Assembly: GCF_019059575.1 (NCBI RefSeq)
Contig: NW_024882766.1
Coordinates: 1-64,000 of the forward strand
Source of the DNA: Amphibalanus amphitrite
Taxonomy: Eukaryota; Arthropoda; Thecostraca; Balanomorpha; Balanidae
Length of the DNA stretch: 64,000 bases
Direction: 5' to 3'
Part shown: piece by piece, positions 11,576 through 24,200 of the stretch
Numbering within the stretch: position 1 is the first letter of the stretch
Layout of the letters: each line of letters starts with the position of its first letter
Program-made: the position numbers and the translations under genes
The notes under the pieces: model-generated
Databases searched by the model: none
Seen by the model: the letters and a program-made list of their open reading frames with translations, nothing else
What the model was told of the DNA's origin: nothing

Positions 11576-12762
11576 CCCGCGCCCTGCTGGGGGTCCTGGA
11601 TTTCCACGCCCTGCTGGGGGGGGGGGGTGTTTGAACACCCCCCCTTGTAACTCGGCTCCTGGGCCACGTAGCGATACGCGGAAGGCGGCGTTCGAAAGAG
11701 CGTCAAAAATAATGACGAAATCACTTCGGTCAATTTTTTGGTCAGGTCAAAGGTCAGGTCACCAGAGGTCATTGAAGGCAAAATTTCGCCGATTTCCAGA
11801 TCGAATGTCGAAAATTTCCAAGGAGCCAACGCATAACTCGGGAACCAATAGAGCTACAGCGCCGCAGAAAAGCGCATTCGATAGCCCTATTAACGCCCTT
11901 TCTGAATAATTCTCTCAGATTTGACCTAACGTCAACGGTTTTGCCTGCAGGGGGCAAAAACTGCAAAAATAGCCGATTTTTTCGAAAACAGTTTTTCTGC
12001 AATAACTTTTGACCCAAGCCTTGTACGAGCTTACTTTTACCGGCATCGTGTTCCTCTCGTCAAGACGCATCGAATGAACTATAACTTGACCTTGAAAGGT
12101 CAACTTGAAAATTTGACCTCAGGTCAAGGTCAGACCTGACCGGAAAGGGTCACGTTGCATATCAGTCGATCCGTATCGTCGAGCTGAACACATCTAAGGC
12201 GTTTTCATCGCTCTAGCATGCCTCTATCAAAAGTTATTTGCGAAAAACTGATAGATACCATTCGTGACCTAAGATGACCTCAGGGCATAAACAAGGGTCA
12301 CGGACACCATTTTCAAGTTCAGTGTGTCTAAACCACTTGTAATTCGGTGTTTGGGAGTGTTTATAATGTCTTTCATCCAAAAGAGGCGCATTTCAATTTT
12401 CTCCCATTGACTTATAATGGGGAGGTCGCAAAATTGACCTGACCTTAGGTCATCGATATCAAAATTCTGAGATATACATTTTGTACATGCTATTGCTCTT
12501 AGCAATCGCTGAAAGTTTCAAAGCGATCGGTCACTCGGTGTAGCTATGACAGACATTGAAAGTTTTTATGAGGTGAGGTCACTTCAAGTGACCTGGTGAC
12601 CTGACCTTGAATGACCTTGGTCTGAAATTTTCACAACATGTGTAGAATTGATGTGTGATAAGGTATACCAAAAACGGCGGCGCTCCGCGCCGCCGTTTTT
12701 GAGATATTCGCGAAAAACCACAAGGGGGGGTGTTCAAACACCCCCCCCCAGCAGGGCGCGGG
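11576..12762 (+). mobile_element. TTAA-flanked non-autonomous element, family B, copy 1
   Basis: A 1187-bp element flanked by TTAA at 11572-11575 and 12763-12766, with ends CCCGCGCCCTGCTGGGG and its complement. The left end is compound: the GCCCTGCTGGGG module occurs twice with a 14-bp spacer, then a G-run, TGTTTGAACA and a C-run. The right end has one module and the same palindrome. The interior has no coding capacity but many TGACCT/AGGTCA half-sites, including exact TGACCTTGA or TCAAGGTCA at 12087, 12124 and 12602, and CATCGTGTTC at 12044. A GGCGGCGC...GCGCCGCC hairpin lies near 12674-12700. Confidence 0.85.
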
Positions 12763-15125
12763 TTAAGCTGCTATGCATTACATGCAGCTTGACCTTTACT
12801 CTTGCAATATTTTATGATAATGAAGTATGAACATGGGTAATGACCAATAAGCAAATCATAATGCAGTGATTTATAGCCCTACATTATGCGCATGTATGGA
12901 AATAAGCAGGTCCATATTCTGGCACTTTGGCCCAGTGCGGCACCAGCCAAAAGCTCTCACTCCACCAGTTGTCATTAGCCAAAGTAGTCGACACCGTACC
13001 GGCAGCGCTCCGGGAATTCACTGTTTAATTACTCGCAAAACGGCCCAAGCCAGCGGCGGGTGGTTGGCGTTTTGTCACCAGCAGGCATCAGCAAAACGGC
13101 AGCTCCGCTAGCCCACCTCCCCGCACAGCACAGAAGGAACCTCCGACATCCAAACAAGACACTTCACAGATGCCAAGGAAGGTATGCATTTGAAATATCA
13201 ACAGCTGTTTGCATTCCATAAAAATATTGCATCTTGACCTTGAGAATTTTGCATCTTGGGTCTTTAAATAAGGATTGCAAGTTTTGGAAGCATTCTAGCT
13301 ATTTTGGTTCACAAACATTTGCCTGGTCTAAAAAGTCATGGATAGGTTGTGGGTGCTAAGTCTACAAGAAATGTCGCCGAAGAAGAAAAAGCTATGAAAC
13401 CCATGAAAACCTCCAGTTTCCGTGTGCCAGCACCAGAACCCTCGTCTCGCTGCGCGCAGCGTATGTCTCGGCTGCCGAACTCCGGAGGGACGCCTCGGTA
13501 CGTCCTCTGCTGGTTCGGCAGTGTCTCAGACCAATTATGGTCTCGACTGCTCCTTGATTAGGTGGCAATCACGCCGTCGCTCTGGGTCGCGAGCTCAGAG
13601 AGCTCTCTCTCCAGTGATGAGGGAGGGGAGTCGGGATATCCGTGGCTTGTGGTCGTCACGAGGTGCTCAAATATTGCAAGCTGCGAGAAGCGGCTGAATG
13701 AATCGCATTGGATGAGTTGTTAGGGGAACCAAAAAATACTGATCGTGGTCATCAGCCATATTTGAAACTTGCCATTGACCAGTCCTGATATGAATTGATT
13801 TCATACGCGACGAAGAATAGGTCTCCATGAATTTTATTCTTCGGCCGGAGTGCATAAAAAAAGAAACTTTGGACCAATAATTCAATAAATCGAAAAATGC
13901 TTGTTTTTAATGACGGATTTTTTCAAGCTCAAACCAGTTAAAATTATATCGCTTATCAAAGAACTCTGTCCAAATCATTTCCATACCTAAAAAGTTTACA
14001 CCAAACGACAAGAACATTGCTCGCCAGGACATAAAAGATCACCGTGCTTTTCAATAATGTATTGAAGCTAAGCGTTTGACGTTATGTTATCAGCAGAGTG
14101 CATGAACAATTTATTTTACACTTTATGTTTGAGTCTACTTAGTGGGACCATTACATATGGTGATTAAATTTTCTTCATGCATATTTTATTCCATAGGTAA
14201 TCTAATTTCGCGCAGCCGGAGTCGCTACAACGCTACCCTATAATGTTACCGCATATTTATTCCATTAATTACCTAAGCCCTCAAAGCGGCCTATTGTCGG
14301 GTCTAGCCTAAAACGGCCAGACCTCCGCCGCGCACACCGATAAGAAGGCCGTTGTCTCGCGGCGACAGGAACCGTCTCGTATCCCGCGTGCGACCGATCC
14401 ACATGAACGCTGCATCCCCTTATCAAATGGGCGCCATTGCCGAGAACGATTGCGTTATTACACAGAACGGTCAGACCAGATTCGCCCGATCTATTTCCCG
14501 CGGTCATTGGCGGGAATTCTCGACACGTCTGCCCCGAACATGTGCATTGTGCTGGTTAGCATAATGCAGCTCGTCTGAATACAAAGCTCAAATTGTGGTA
14601 GAATATCTCAGAATCACCTGAACATAACGACCGTTTGGGGGTAAATCATCACTGCTTTTCGAGTGCCATGACTTAAACCTTAATTCATAATAATATCAAA
14701 TGTTGCAGCTGTATAAACAATAAACATGTAACACATCAGCAATAAAATACATGATATTAATGTAATATTTAACATCCACCAGTCTAATTAGTATTAAAAA
14801 TAATATATTTAGTCCTAAAATAGAAACAGCCACCTTCATTTGTCTATGAAGTTGCAATGAGCTCCAGTCGAGTCTCATACTCCACGCATAGTAAAACAGC
14901 ACTCACTAGACTGTTCATGGGTCCGTGAGATCAATTGTAATTGTTAACATGTTTGAAATAGCCGTGGAATTTAGCCTCCTAACTCAGTCCTCCTAAAAGC
15001 GCCATGACCTCTCTAGAGTAAGTCAATCTAAATGATCAAGGACGCATTGCTAGCCGTTGAACGAATACTCAAAACTGCAGATCCCTCTCATGATCGCCTT
15101 AACCTGTACGACAACCTTTGCTTAA

Positions 15126-16304
15126 CCCGCGCCCCACTGGGGGGGGGGGCTATTTATAGCCCCCCCTCCCGTTTTTCTGCAATAACTTCCAAACCGCTTG
15201 ACGGATCGACGCCAAACTTTCAATACCTTCGGCTGCATCAATTTGACACCTTGTGTCAAAATTTGAACTTCGTAGCTACCATAGGTCGGCCGGAAATGAC
15301 GTCAGAGTGACGTCATGTTCGTCCGATTTCGACGCAAAACATTGAACCACGGCAATCGCTCCCAAGAGCTCAGTTTTTAAGCTAGATCCAATTTCTTTGC
15401 ATGAAAGGACTTAGAATTGACCGCGCTATCAAACTGCTATCTCGGATTTTCAAAATTTTGAAAATTTCGAAAATTATATATAATAATATTCAAAACTTAT
15501 ATTTTTATATTTTTTTTTTCAAAAAGTTTTTGACTTTTCGAAAAAAAACCGGAATATATGTGACAGAACGCATGATTATGACTAACTCTAGCAAGTTTTA
15601 GCTAAATATCTTCAAAAATGGCCAAGTTATACGCATTATTGCAAAAAATTCAAAATTATTAATTTTTTAAATCAATTTTTCAGTACGTATTTGACATCGT
15701 ACACCAATATAAATGGCACCATCGTGTTCCTGAGCTCAAACTGCATCCAATAGACACCTTTTTTGTTGAAATATTTCAACTTCAAAATTTGACCTTTTTT
15801 GACCTGAAAGTGACCTGACCTAAGCTAAATTCGACTCAAAATGACCTCGAATGACACGGACGACATCAAATTCGAAATCTATGGCCTAAATGGACCATAA
15901 AACATGTGTCACGTGACCGACGCATGATATAATATTTTCGTGACCTGTGATGACCTGACCCTGACCTGAAAATCAAAGTACAAGTTTGGTACCCTCAAGG
16001 TATCTAGAGCATCTGTTCACGAGTGTGGAAACCAAAAATGAGCCTGATCTGACTTGTAAGACGGCGGCCAGAGCCCAAAATGTGAACAAGCCAAAATGCT
16101 AATAATTTTTACTTTGACCTGACCTGTGACGTCATCGGTGACCTTGAGGTCAATGAAATTAGGTTTCGCTCGACAGTTTTTCCGGGGCTATCAGACGCCG
16201 TTTGAATTTTGACGATCGGCCCAGTAGTTTCGGAGTTAGGAGGGGGGGCTATGAATAGCCCCCCCAGTAGGGCGTGTTATACACAGACCCCAGTGGGGCG
16301 CGGG
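15126..16304 (+). mobile_element. TTAA-flanked non-autonomous element, family C, copy 1
   Basis: A 1179-bp element flanked by TTAA at 15122-15125 and 16305-16308, starting CCCGCGCCCCACTGGGG. The left end is simple (G-run, CTATTTATAG, C-run). The right end is compound, with two ACTGGGG modules and CTATGAATAG between G- and C-runs. Near the left end are two perfect TGACGTCA sites 3 bp apart (15297 and 15308) and a third lies at 16127. CATCGTGTTC is at 15720 and TGACCTTGA at 16139. No transposase frame. Confidence 0.85.
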
Positions 16305-18924
16305 TTAAGCCTTCTCAAGCGTTGACAACGTTTCAAAGAATGTCAATGACGTCACAAGACGCGACCAATACGGTGCCGATGACGTCACACGGTCACGGTC
16401 CGGTTGCATCATCTCTTTGGGCCACAACGCTGCGCTGCAGAGCCCCGCTGGATGGATGGGACAGTGATGGAGCCGGCCTATGATGGCCTGCGCAGGCCGC
16501 TTGCCTCTACCCTCCAGGCTTTTAGAAACGTCAGCTATAGGTGGGAAGAGGATAAGCCATCCCCAAGGGACTACGAGCACATCGCAAGCAGGCATAAGGC
16601 ACACACGCGCAACTTTGTTAGCATTGAACGTACTGGTTTTCTGATTGGCCCACCCTGCTGCTAACGAATCCGGCAAACAAGAGAAAACCACGGAAGCGGT
16701 CCTCGGCCTATCCCTTATCGATATCCACCACTGCGGATCAAGCACCGACCCTGGTGCACAGGCCAGGGTATGGTGTAATGGTAAATGAACAGAGTAACAG
16801 GCATCGACGTGTGGGTAGGTGATTGTGTGTCCAGCAATGTGAAGCTTATTCATTCATGAGTTTTGACGAACGTGCGGTGTAGTGCTGGGAAGATAGCGAA
16901 AATAACATGTATATTCATAAAATATCCACGTAAGTAGCGTTATCAAGGAAAGTAAACAAAAATTCGATAATAAATCTTAGTGTTGCAATTCCACAATGTA
17001 TTCTGCTTAAAGTGTCATCCGAGATTTGGCGAATGTTTCTCAGCGGAGCTAAAGTTGAACCGGCTCGTCTCATGGCAAGCTCTGTATGCGATGGATCGCT
17101 TATCCTCTACTTTACATAAGCTTACAGCGACGGCAGGCGCCGAGTGCAGTTTACATTCATGTCTGGTGATAACACAATGGCATCAGAGGGCTTAAGTCGG
17201 CTGACAGTTGGAACTTCCTGTCCAGGGACTCAGTGTGGAAAGTCGAGTTCCTTCAGCATAGGTTACTTACGGAGGTTACGGGGTACATACCTACTCCAGT
17301 AAGGGACTTTTTATCCTTTCCAGCCCGCACCTATCAAGGGTCTACCCACGCGTTCGGGTCTTTTATTTCGCATGCATTACAGTCGTCTGGTAGGCCTCGA
17401 AAATGTCAGGCATTTAAATGCACTTCTGGGAGAAGTTAAGGTCAGCAATCGTTTGACAAATTAGATTACTTAGCCCAGACCTACGGTAGAATTCAGTGCA
17501 CTGAGCCCTGATGAAGAGCGACTTACTTTTACCTTCAACTATCATTAAGTCAGAAAAAGGCATACACATTAAACAATCAAACAGCATATGCGAGGGTGCA
17601 ATTTTGAACCAAAATATCAAGGATCATTTTTATGTTCGCCTTTTCTGCTGCAGAGGATGCCCATGGTGAATAGAAGCATGAACCAATGCGTGTCCATTAT
17701 TTGCTCCTTGCTCAATGCGTTTTCGAAACAAGAAGATAGGGCGATGTACTCATGACGTCATATTAGAGTCGAAGTGAATGTCAGATTGTTTCGTCATAGG
17801 TCAACACTGACGTGAATTGTCGGGCAGATTGAAATATATTCACAGGTCAGGACAAGCATGTGCCAAATATAGAGTACCTTTTGGCCTGAGTGCCAATGTC
17901 AGTAAAACGTATATGCAGAATAGCATGCTAAGTTTTAAAAAAAATGAATATAGCTCATGGTTTAAATATTGATAGTTTTATCACCTACAAAATTTGAAGC
18001 TGCGTGGCCATTGCCCTTCATATGCAGTCCTTTTTATTTCGCTTAGACTAATATTTCGTAGTCGTAAAAATGCAATGTAACAAAAATCTTACTCTCACAA
18101 TGAACTATTATTGAAGCACTCCCACTCCAAGTCATTTTGCGAACAGCATTTCTATGCTTTTTTGGAAAGCTTTGCACCATCCATACTTACAAATTTTCAT
18201 TTATTCGCATGGTTCCATCTTTGGCACTATATTAGCAGGTAGCTGCGCATTGCACAATGGAAGCTATTACGTAACACTCCATGGTTCCCGCGGCCCACAA
18301 CCGGCACAGAGGAACATCAAAGCAGGTTGTATTTCAATTTAGCTCTCCCGGTGCTCGGGGCTCGCTGGAACTAGCTAATGCCATAAGGAGGCCGTCCATT
18401 TCGCTGTCCGTCTGCCTGAGTCGGCGACTCGTCATCAGCGGGCTCAGTAGCGCCATGGTGGCAGCACGCGTCTGTTCAGTTGGGCGCTCTCCCCCCTCCA
18501 CTCAGAGGGTATCGTGGGAGGATGGGTCGGGGGGGGGGGGGCGTGGGTGCTTGACACCGGTCGGGAACGACCACCGTGCATTTGCGCGATTGGACTCGGA
18601 CAGTCGTCTCCTGCGACCCGCGTCGCTGCCAGATGGTCCTCAATTATGATAGGACCCTACGCTCAACTTAAATCATGTGAGACGCGCGTTTCAGCTAACG
18701 TTAGACGCACCTTCCCTCAACGAACATTGGTGTAAATATTTTCCGCCTGTTCATTTTTTTGGTACTTATTTAGTGTTTCGGTGAAAATAAAATAAATCAG
18801 TGATCTGTATACAACCGTTTCACCGCATGCCAAGTACCAAAATTGCCCAAATTGGGGGTGGGGGTGAGAGGAAGGCCCCATATACGCGCTTTTCCGACCA
18901 CCACTGGCAGCTAAGCTCACTCAC

Positions 18925-19069
18925 CTCTGGCGCTCTCCTTTTGAAGAAGCTTCTTCACGATGATGTCATAGGCCGCCTCCTTGGCCACCCCCGAGTCTTT
19001 TTTCAGCTTCTCCTTCACCGCTATGCAGATGTTGTTGCTGGCCAGTAGGCCTTCCAGCGCCTCGAAAGC
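18925..19069 (-). CDS. mGluR: Metabotropic glutamate-type receptor, coding exon 4
   Basis: Too short to stand out as an open frame, but clear once the phase is known. From acceptor GCCCGCAG| the minus strand reads AFEALEGLLA, SNNICIAVKE, KLKKDSGVAK, EAAYDIIVKK, LLQKESAR and then G at donor CCAGAG|GTGAGT (residues 273-320 plus the first base of Gly321). The AFE...NNICIA...K pattern is the standard helix-strand unit after the YG hinge of metabotropic glutamate receptors. Length 145 bp gives phase 0 in and phase 1 out, matching the exons at 31382 and 9631. The intron on its gene-upstream side is about 12 kb. Confidence 0.9.
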
Positions 19070-19589
19070 CTGCGGGCGCAAGCAACAGAAGCGTTGTTTA
19101 GCTCTGGTAGATGTGGATAAATTACTAAGCGATGGACGCTTGCTTTCATAACATCAGACTATTATATCGTAAATAGTAATGCTGATTTACTCATCAGCAT
19201 ATAGAAGTCAGTACATTTGGCGATACAACCCTACTGTGATTGCAAGTAAAGAGCAATTCCATGGAGGAGGACAAGTTTTTCCGATTGTGTACCGTAAAGT
19301 TTTGTGTCGACTTCTCTCCCCTGGGCAACATCACATCGAGTGCGTTTTACAACAACAGCGACCAATTTAAAGTTGAGACTACACACCGTCGCACTTCTTG
19401 CATTTTTTATCCACAAGTATCAAAATGTCAAGTGTCTTGGTACTTGCTTGCTTTCAACAAATGAAAAACACCTATAACAAATAGAATTGGAAGCCTAAAC
19501 CTGATAAAAGTAAGCCTTGAAAACAGAGTTGAACCGCATAGAACATTCGACGATCGCCATTTTGGCAATTTTCGCAGTCCATTCGCAGT

Positions 19590-20266
19590 TAATCCCAGAC
19601 TGTTAGTGAGCAGGTACCTACATATAGGCAGATATACCTGTAGAACACACGGTTCGAAAGGCAAAACTACGACAAAGGTCACACAGCTCAGGAGACTGCA
19701 GAAATGCATAAACTTCTGTGTCAGAATCGTAACGAACCTCAGGCGTTGCGACCGTGTGACAGCGTCCCGCAAGGAACTGGGATGGCCTGCTGTACAGGAG
19801 CTACTGCGTGAGCATGATCTGCATGTTATATTTAAACTGATGCATGACTCGCATGCCCCTGATTCGATCCGCAGCCGCATCGTCCACCGTACTGCGGTGT
19901 CGAGCCGCAGCACTAGGGCAACCAGTGACGGTCAGCTTCATGTCCCGCGCGTGCGAACTGAGCTTGCCCGGCGCTCATTCATCTGTCGCGCAACTCGTTC
20001 ATGGAATGAGTTGCCTGCGCCTGTTCGAAGCTGCACCGGTCTGGCGGCGTTCCGTAAAAAGGTTAAGAAACGGCATGTTTAATCCGGCTGCGCTAGGTCA
20101 ATGTGGTCAGTTAGTTTATCATGTGTGGTGTGTTTTAACCTCTATAGAATCTGTCCTGTATGTACAGGTATAAGTTTTGAACTACTGAATGTATGACGTG
20201 GTTTACTGAAAACCCAATTTCTTGGATGTAACCGAAATATATGAGTATGAGTATGAGTATGAGTAT
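19590..20266 (+). mobile_element. LINE 3' fragment (reverse transcriptase C-terminus)
   Basis: A frame from about 19606 to a stop at 20082 encodes LRRLQKCINFCVRIV, then RRSFICRATRSWNELPAPVR and FRKKVKKR, the C-terminal pattern of CR1/L2-type ORF2 proteins. It ends in a (GAGTAT)n tail at about 20239-20265. The reverse-transcriptase core is missing, so the copy is dead and 5' truncated. The left boundary is approximate. Confidence 0.75.
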
Positions 20267-21119
20267 AAGGTCACAGGATGGTCCCGGTAACGAGTTTTAG
20301 TGCGCCTGTAGAACCCTGACGCTGCCGATGACAACCCAAAACGTGATTGCACTGGCTCTTTTTTCTTTTCTTTTTTTCTTTTTGATTTCACTGGCTCTGC
20401 CAGACAACTGCGCGAACTCGGATACAACTACAACGATAACATGATCTGAGAAAAATCGTATAAATCGCTACTACTGTACCACTTTGGTGGTGTACGTTTT
20501 ACAAAAACTTCTTGTATTACAGTTCAGCTTCATGTAATGTGCAGAGACATTGTAATACACAAGCTTGTTTGTGTTCAGAAGCCTGGATGCCTGCATCACT
20601 CCTTAATTTATAACCATTTACGAGCGCCATCCATGCGATGTATCATGGGACGACCATTATGCACTTAGCAGTTGTCAAGCATCGTGATGTGGACATTAAT
20701 CGGCATCACGGTAAGACCTCGTCAAAAGAAAATTATACATACATCACTTACTCAGAAGTAGGCCATCTCCAGTCCTCTACTTATATGAACATTACGATAA
20801 TCTAATGGATACAAAAGCATGAGGTAGGTGACCCTCGTGTGAGTGCCCCACTTAGGCAGACCCTGTCTCGTGTTGATTTGACGAGTCATCAGGGAGCAGT
20901 TGTACCACTGCTTGACCATTCGAGGTCAAATTACGCTCATGCTATATAAGACAATCTAACCACCAGTGACCCCTTAATACGATTTTTTGCACAAATTCGT
21001 TGATTTTAAACTAACTGCTTTCTACAGCAAAGTTGACTATTGAAGTTACACTTATAGATCAGTCATTTCAGCTAAAATATGGTGTGATTTGGGAGCGATC
21101 CTATTAACTTTTTACTTCA

Positions 21120-21246
21120 GAAGATGTCAAATTGATGGGAGAAAAGGTACTGAAAGTTTCGCCTTCTTATCCCTAAGCGTTCGGGAGTTATCGCAAATAT
21201 TCGCCAGGGGGGGGGGCGAAAAACGCCCCCCCCGGGCCCGCGAGGG
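21120..21246 (+). mobile_element. Orphan right end of a TTAA element (family D)
   Basis: Ends CCCGCGAGGG followed by TTAA at 21247-21250. Inside is a G-run, CGAAAAACG and a C-run, then the inner phrase CGGGAGTTATCGC seen in related form in the other families. No matching left end was found, so the element is truncated or too diverged to trace. The left limit is arbitrary. Confidence 0.55.
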
Positions 21247-24200
21247 TTAAACAGACGAGAAAGGCTTTAACCACAGCATACTGGTTTAAATATACTCTTA
21301 ATCTACAAATATCATTATTTTTGCTTCTCTTTTTTTACAATTTGCAGATCCCCGAGTTTTGTGAAGATACAAGCTTATTTCTATTTGACTAGTCTCAAAA
21401 GATTTCAATATATTCCTGAGTGGCGCTCCAAGGGGATATGGCGAAAAGACATCCTGAAGAGCTGATGTGAGTGCTATCAGAGCTGTTAGATTTCGTCACA
21501 ATATATCCCGGCTCGAAGTTGGCAGCCGACAGGCACGCCTGGGACTCGCAAAGGTCGAGAGAGCCACCTCCAAAAGGAATAATCTCAGCAGCTGAGTAGA
21601 GCCGTCGACAGCAATCCCCTAATCGCGCGTGCAAACCTTTTGAAGTCCTTTAGTAAGCTCTTGCAATATCACTGTCAGACAGATATTTCAGTATTGAGTA
21701 GATTTAGGTAGAGTACGCTGGGGAGTGTTACATTCCCTTGCAATGACGCTGAAAAAGTCGGCGACCATCTTCTGAATGAGCACCGAAAGCATGTGAGTTA
21801 TGAATGCAATGACAAACATTGGATATGGGTTTACAATGTCCTTGTATGAAGTAATTAACCCGATTAAAAACTTAATCATCCAGACTTTCTGGTTGCAAGA
21901 TTGAGTTTCAGGGTGGACGCCCCATAACACGGATATCATGGGCTGATAATAATACTGGTTTCGATATTCCATATACTTATTCTTCTTCGTAAAGTAAAAT
22001 GCAATGCTTAATGTTAAAATGTCATTTTAAGCATTATCTTGGCAGTTACATTCTCATTTGAGCCTGACCAGGTTCGTCTGACTGACCTACACCAGATGTC
22101 AATCTCTATCGGAAGCAATTTTCAGCCCCGTAGGTTTGAAATTTGTTGGCCAATTTTCGTCGCGCGGAACCGGCTGACACTCTATATCAAGCCAGGAAAT
22201 TGTCCACCCTTGAACAAGGCAACCACTCGCCAGAGATATCCAGGGAGAAAACATCGACGAGTTACTGAGGGAAGCCAGAATAATACGACGGACAGTTATG
22301 TCTAGAATATAGCAATAAAATGCCAGTCGCATCGAATTTAACACCACCATTAGGATGCTGCACTGATCTTCTGTTCATCGTCCAGATGACAGTCACGCTG
22401 TCTCATTTCACAGCCATTTTACAGGCTCCCTAAATTCTCCAGCAGCTCTCACCCAGCGCCAGTCTCCATTTCCAGCAGCACCACGCTCCTATCACAAAGG
22501 ATGCCGTTCCAAACAGCACGTTCACAAGACGGCAGCGGGCCCTGCTTCAATTACCGTACAGCCTATAACAAACCGGCGTTAGAACGGAGCAGACGGCTCA
22601 CAGAGGCAGCGCCGGTCCGAGGCCGCCGGCCTGGCAGCGACGGCCAGACCGCGGTGATAAAACTGGAATTAAGAAAATATGAATTTATGGCCGCTGACAA
22701 TGTGCTGAGGAAACGGAAATTGCCGCCGCCACCATTTCTAAAGTTGGATGGAGTTCACACCAGGCGGATATAGCTTTAGAACTACATAAGCAGGCTAACA
22801 GAAATGGCTCTCTGGCAATGACAGCGCCAATAACCCGGTGGATTACTGCGAGAATCACTGCCTGTTTTGCGTGGCAGCGATAGGCATGGTATTTATCGCC
22901 ATTTCCAATAGCTTTACAGTATACGAGTACATCATAAACGACGCTTAGTGTGCTTATTCTCTAGGAATGTATCGAAACCGCGACAGATAATAATGTCGAA
23001 CCAAAGCAGAGCAGAGATAAGAATGAGAGTAATCCAGGAAGAGAAACCGACTACCCGCAGGAATATAGATCAGTTTCCTGGATGCCAATAACCCAATCAT
23101 ATATGGTAATGCGTTCAATCACCGTAAGCAGCCAAGGAACTCCCATCCAGTATCAGCGCAAATAAGGAACGAGTGACCAAAGTCGTGGGCCTAGCACGTT
23201 CGTGAAGGCAGAAGCCAAGCATACTGACTGCAGCCAAAAGAACCTACCAACGCATCACAATCAAAGAACGACTAGGAAAACTTGTGTCCTCCAAGTAGTT
23301 AGTGGTGGGTAAAACACCAATAAGCGAAGTACTTTTCACGTGCTTGAGAGTGAAGGAGCATTGTATTGTGCTCAGCAAGGCTGTCGACTGCCGATGAAGG
23401 GCTGAAGTATGTGTACATACGTCTGAAAAAGCCGTGTGCTCGGTTCTACACAGATCCTTCTGGACGAAAAAATGGCAAAAAACTTTTGCGGTAACATGCT
23501 GCTGGGTGGATCTTCAGGCATAAGGAATTCGCGAAGTCAGAATACAAGTCGCGAACTCCGGGAAGTGTTGATAGGGATGAAAACAGCACTACATACATCT
23601 TCAAGGTAGACATGCGACATTGACCCTTGTAATGTCAACACGTAAGTCAGCACCCACCCAATCGAAACATGCTGAAAAACGTGAAAATGATCGGATCGCC
23701 TGGTAATACGACCAAAACGTGCCGTTCCTGTGGTCGCCTGATGGCTGTTGCGTGTACCACAACCCTTCGGCAGTAACAATTAGAGTAATATACACGCCAT
23801 GCGTATTGATTCATATAAACAATCAAAAAATAATAATAAAAATATTCGGGAATGGGCTAAAGGAATTTCAAGCACCACAAAAACTTATGACACACATAAA
23901 CACACACACGCATCTGAATTGGTTTTGCTGTGATTTTGATCTAACTCTTTTTACGTTTTTCTTCTAGAGCACCGTAGCAGCATGGAAGAAAAAGAAATCA
24001 CAAAAGGCAGACGGACGGCCAAGCGGAAGCGGCGGGGGTCATCTGGCACCGTCTGCCGCGGAGGACAGAATGGGTGAGGACAGAGCTGGCCTCGCTCCAG
24101 GAATCCACATCGCCGGGATATGCGCTATAGCGACAGCGGAGACGGTCGCCAAGAAATCCGTGCGGCGTTTTTTATCCAACCGGCCCGCACGCATCGCTAC

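Larger units (their letters stand above)
9632..18924 (-). other. Receptor intron 4 (between exons 4 and 5)
   Basis: A 9.3-kb intron holding elements A2, B1 and C1. The gaps 9632-10250, 12770-15120 and 16310-18340 show no gene I can support. Sequence at 18340-18650 is CpG-rich with a long G-run. Two TGACGTCA sites lie at 16347 and 16380, just outside C1. Confidence 0.75.

Noticed and set aside
16305..16853. A 182-codon minus-strand frame
   Set aside because: No recognisable motif, composition like its surroundings, starts outside and ends at the TTAA of element C1.
22501..22773. A 90-codon plus-strand frame
   Set aside because: Basic, low-information peptide without family features or splice support.
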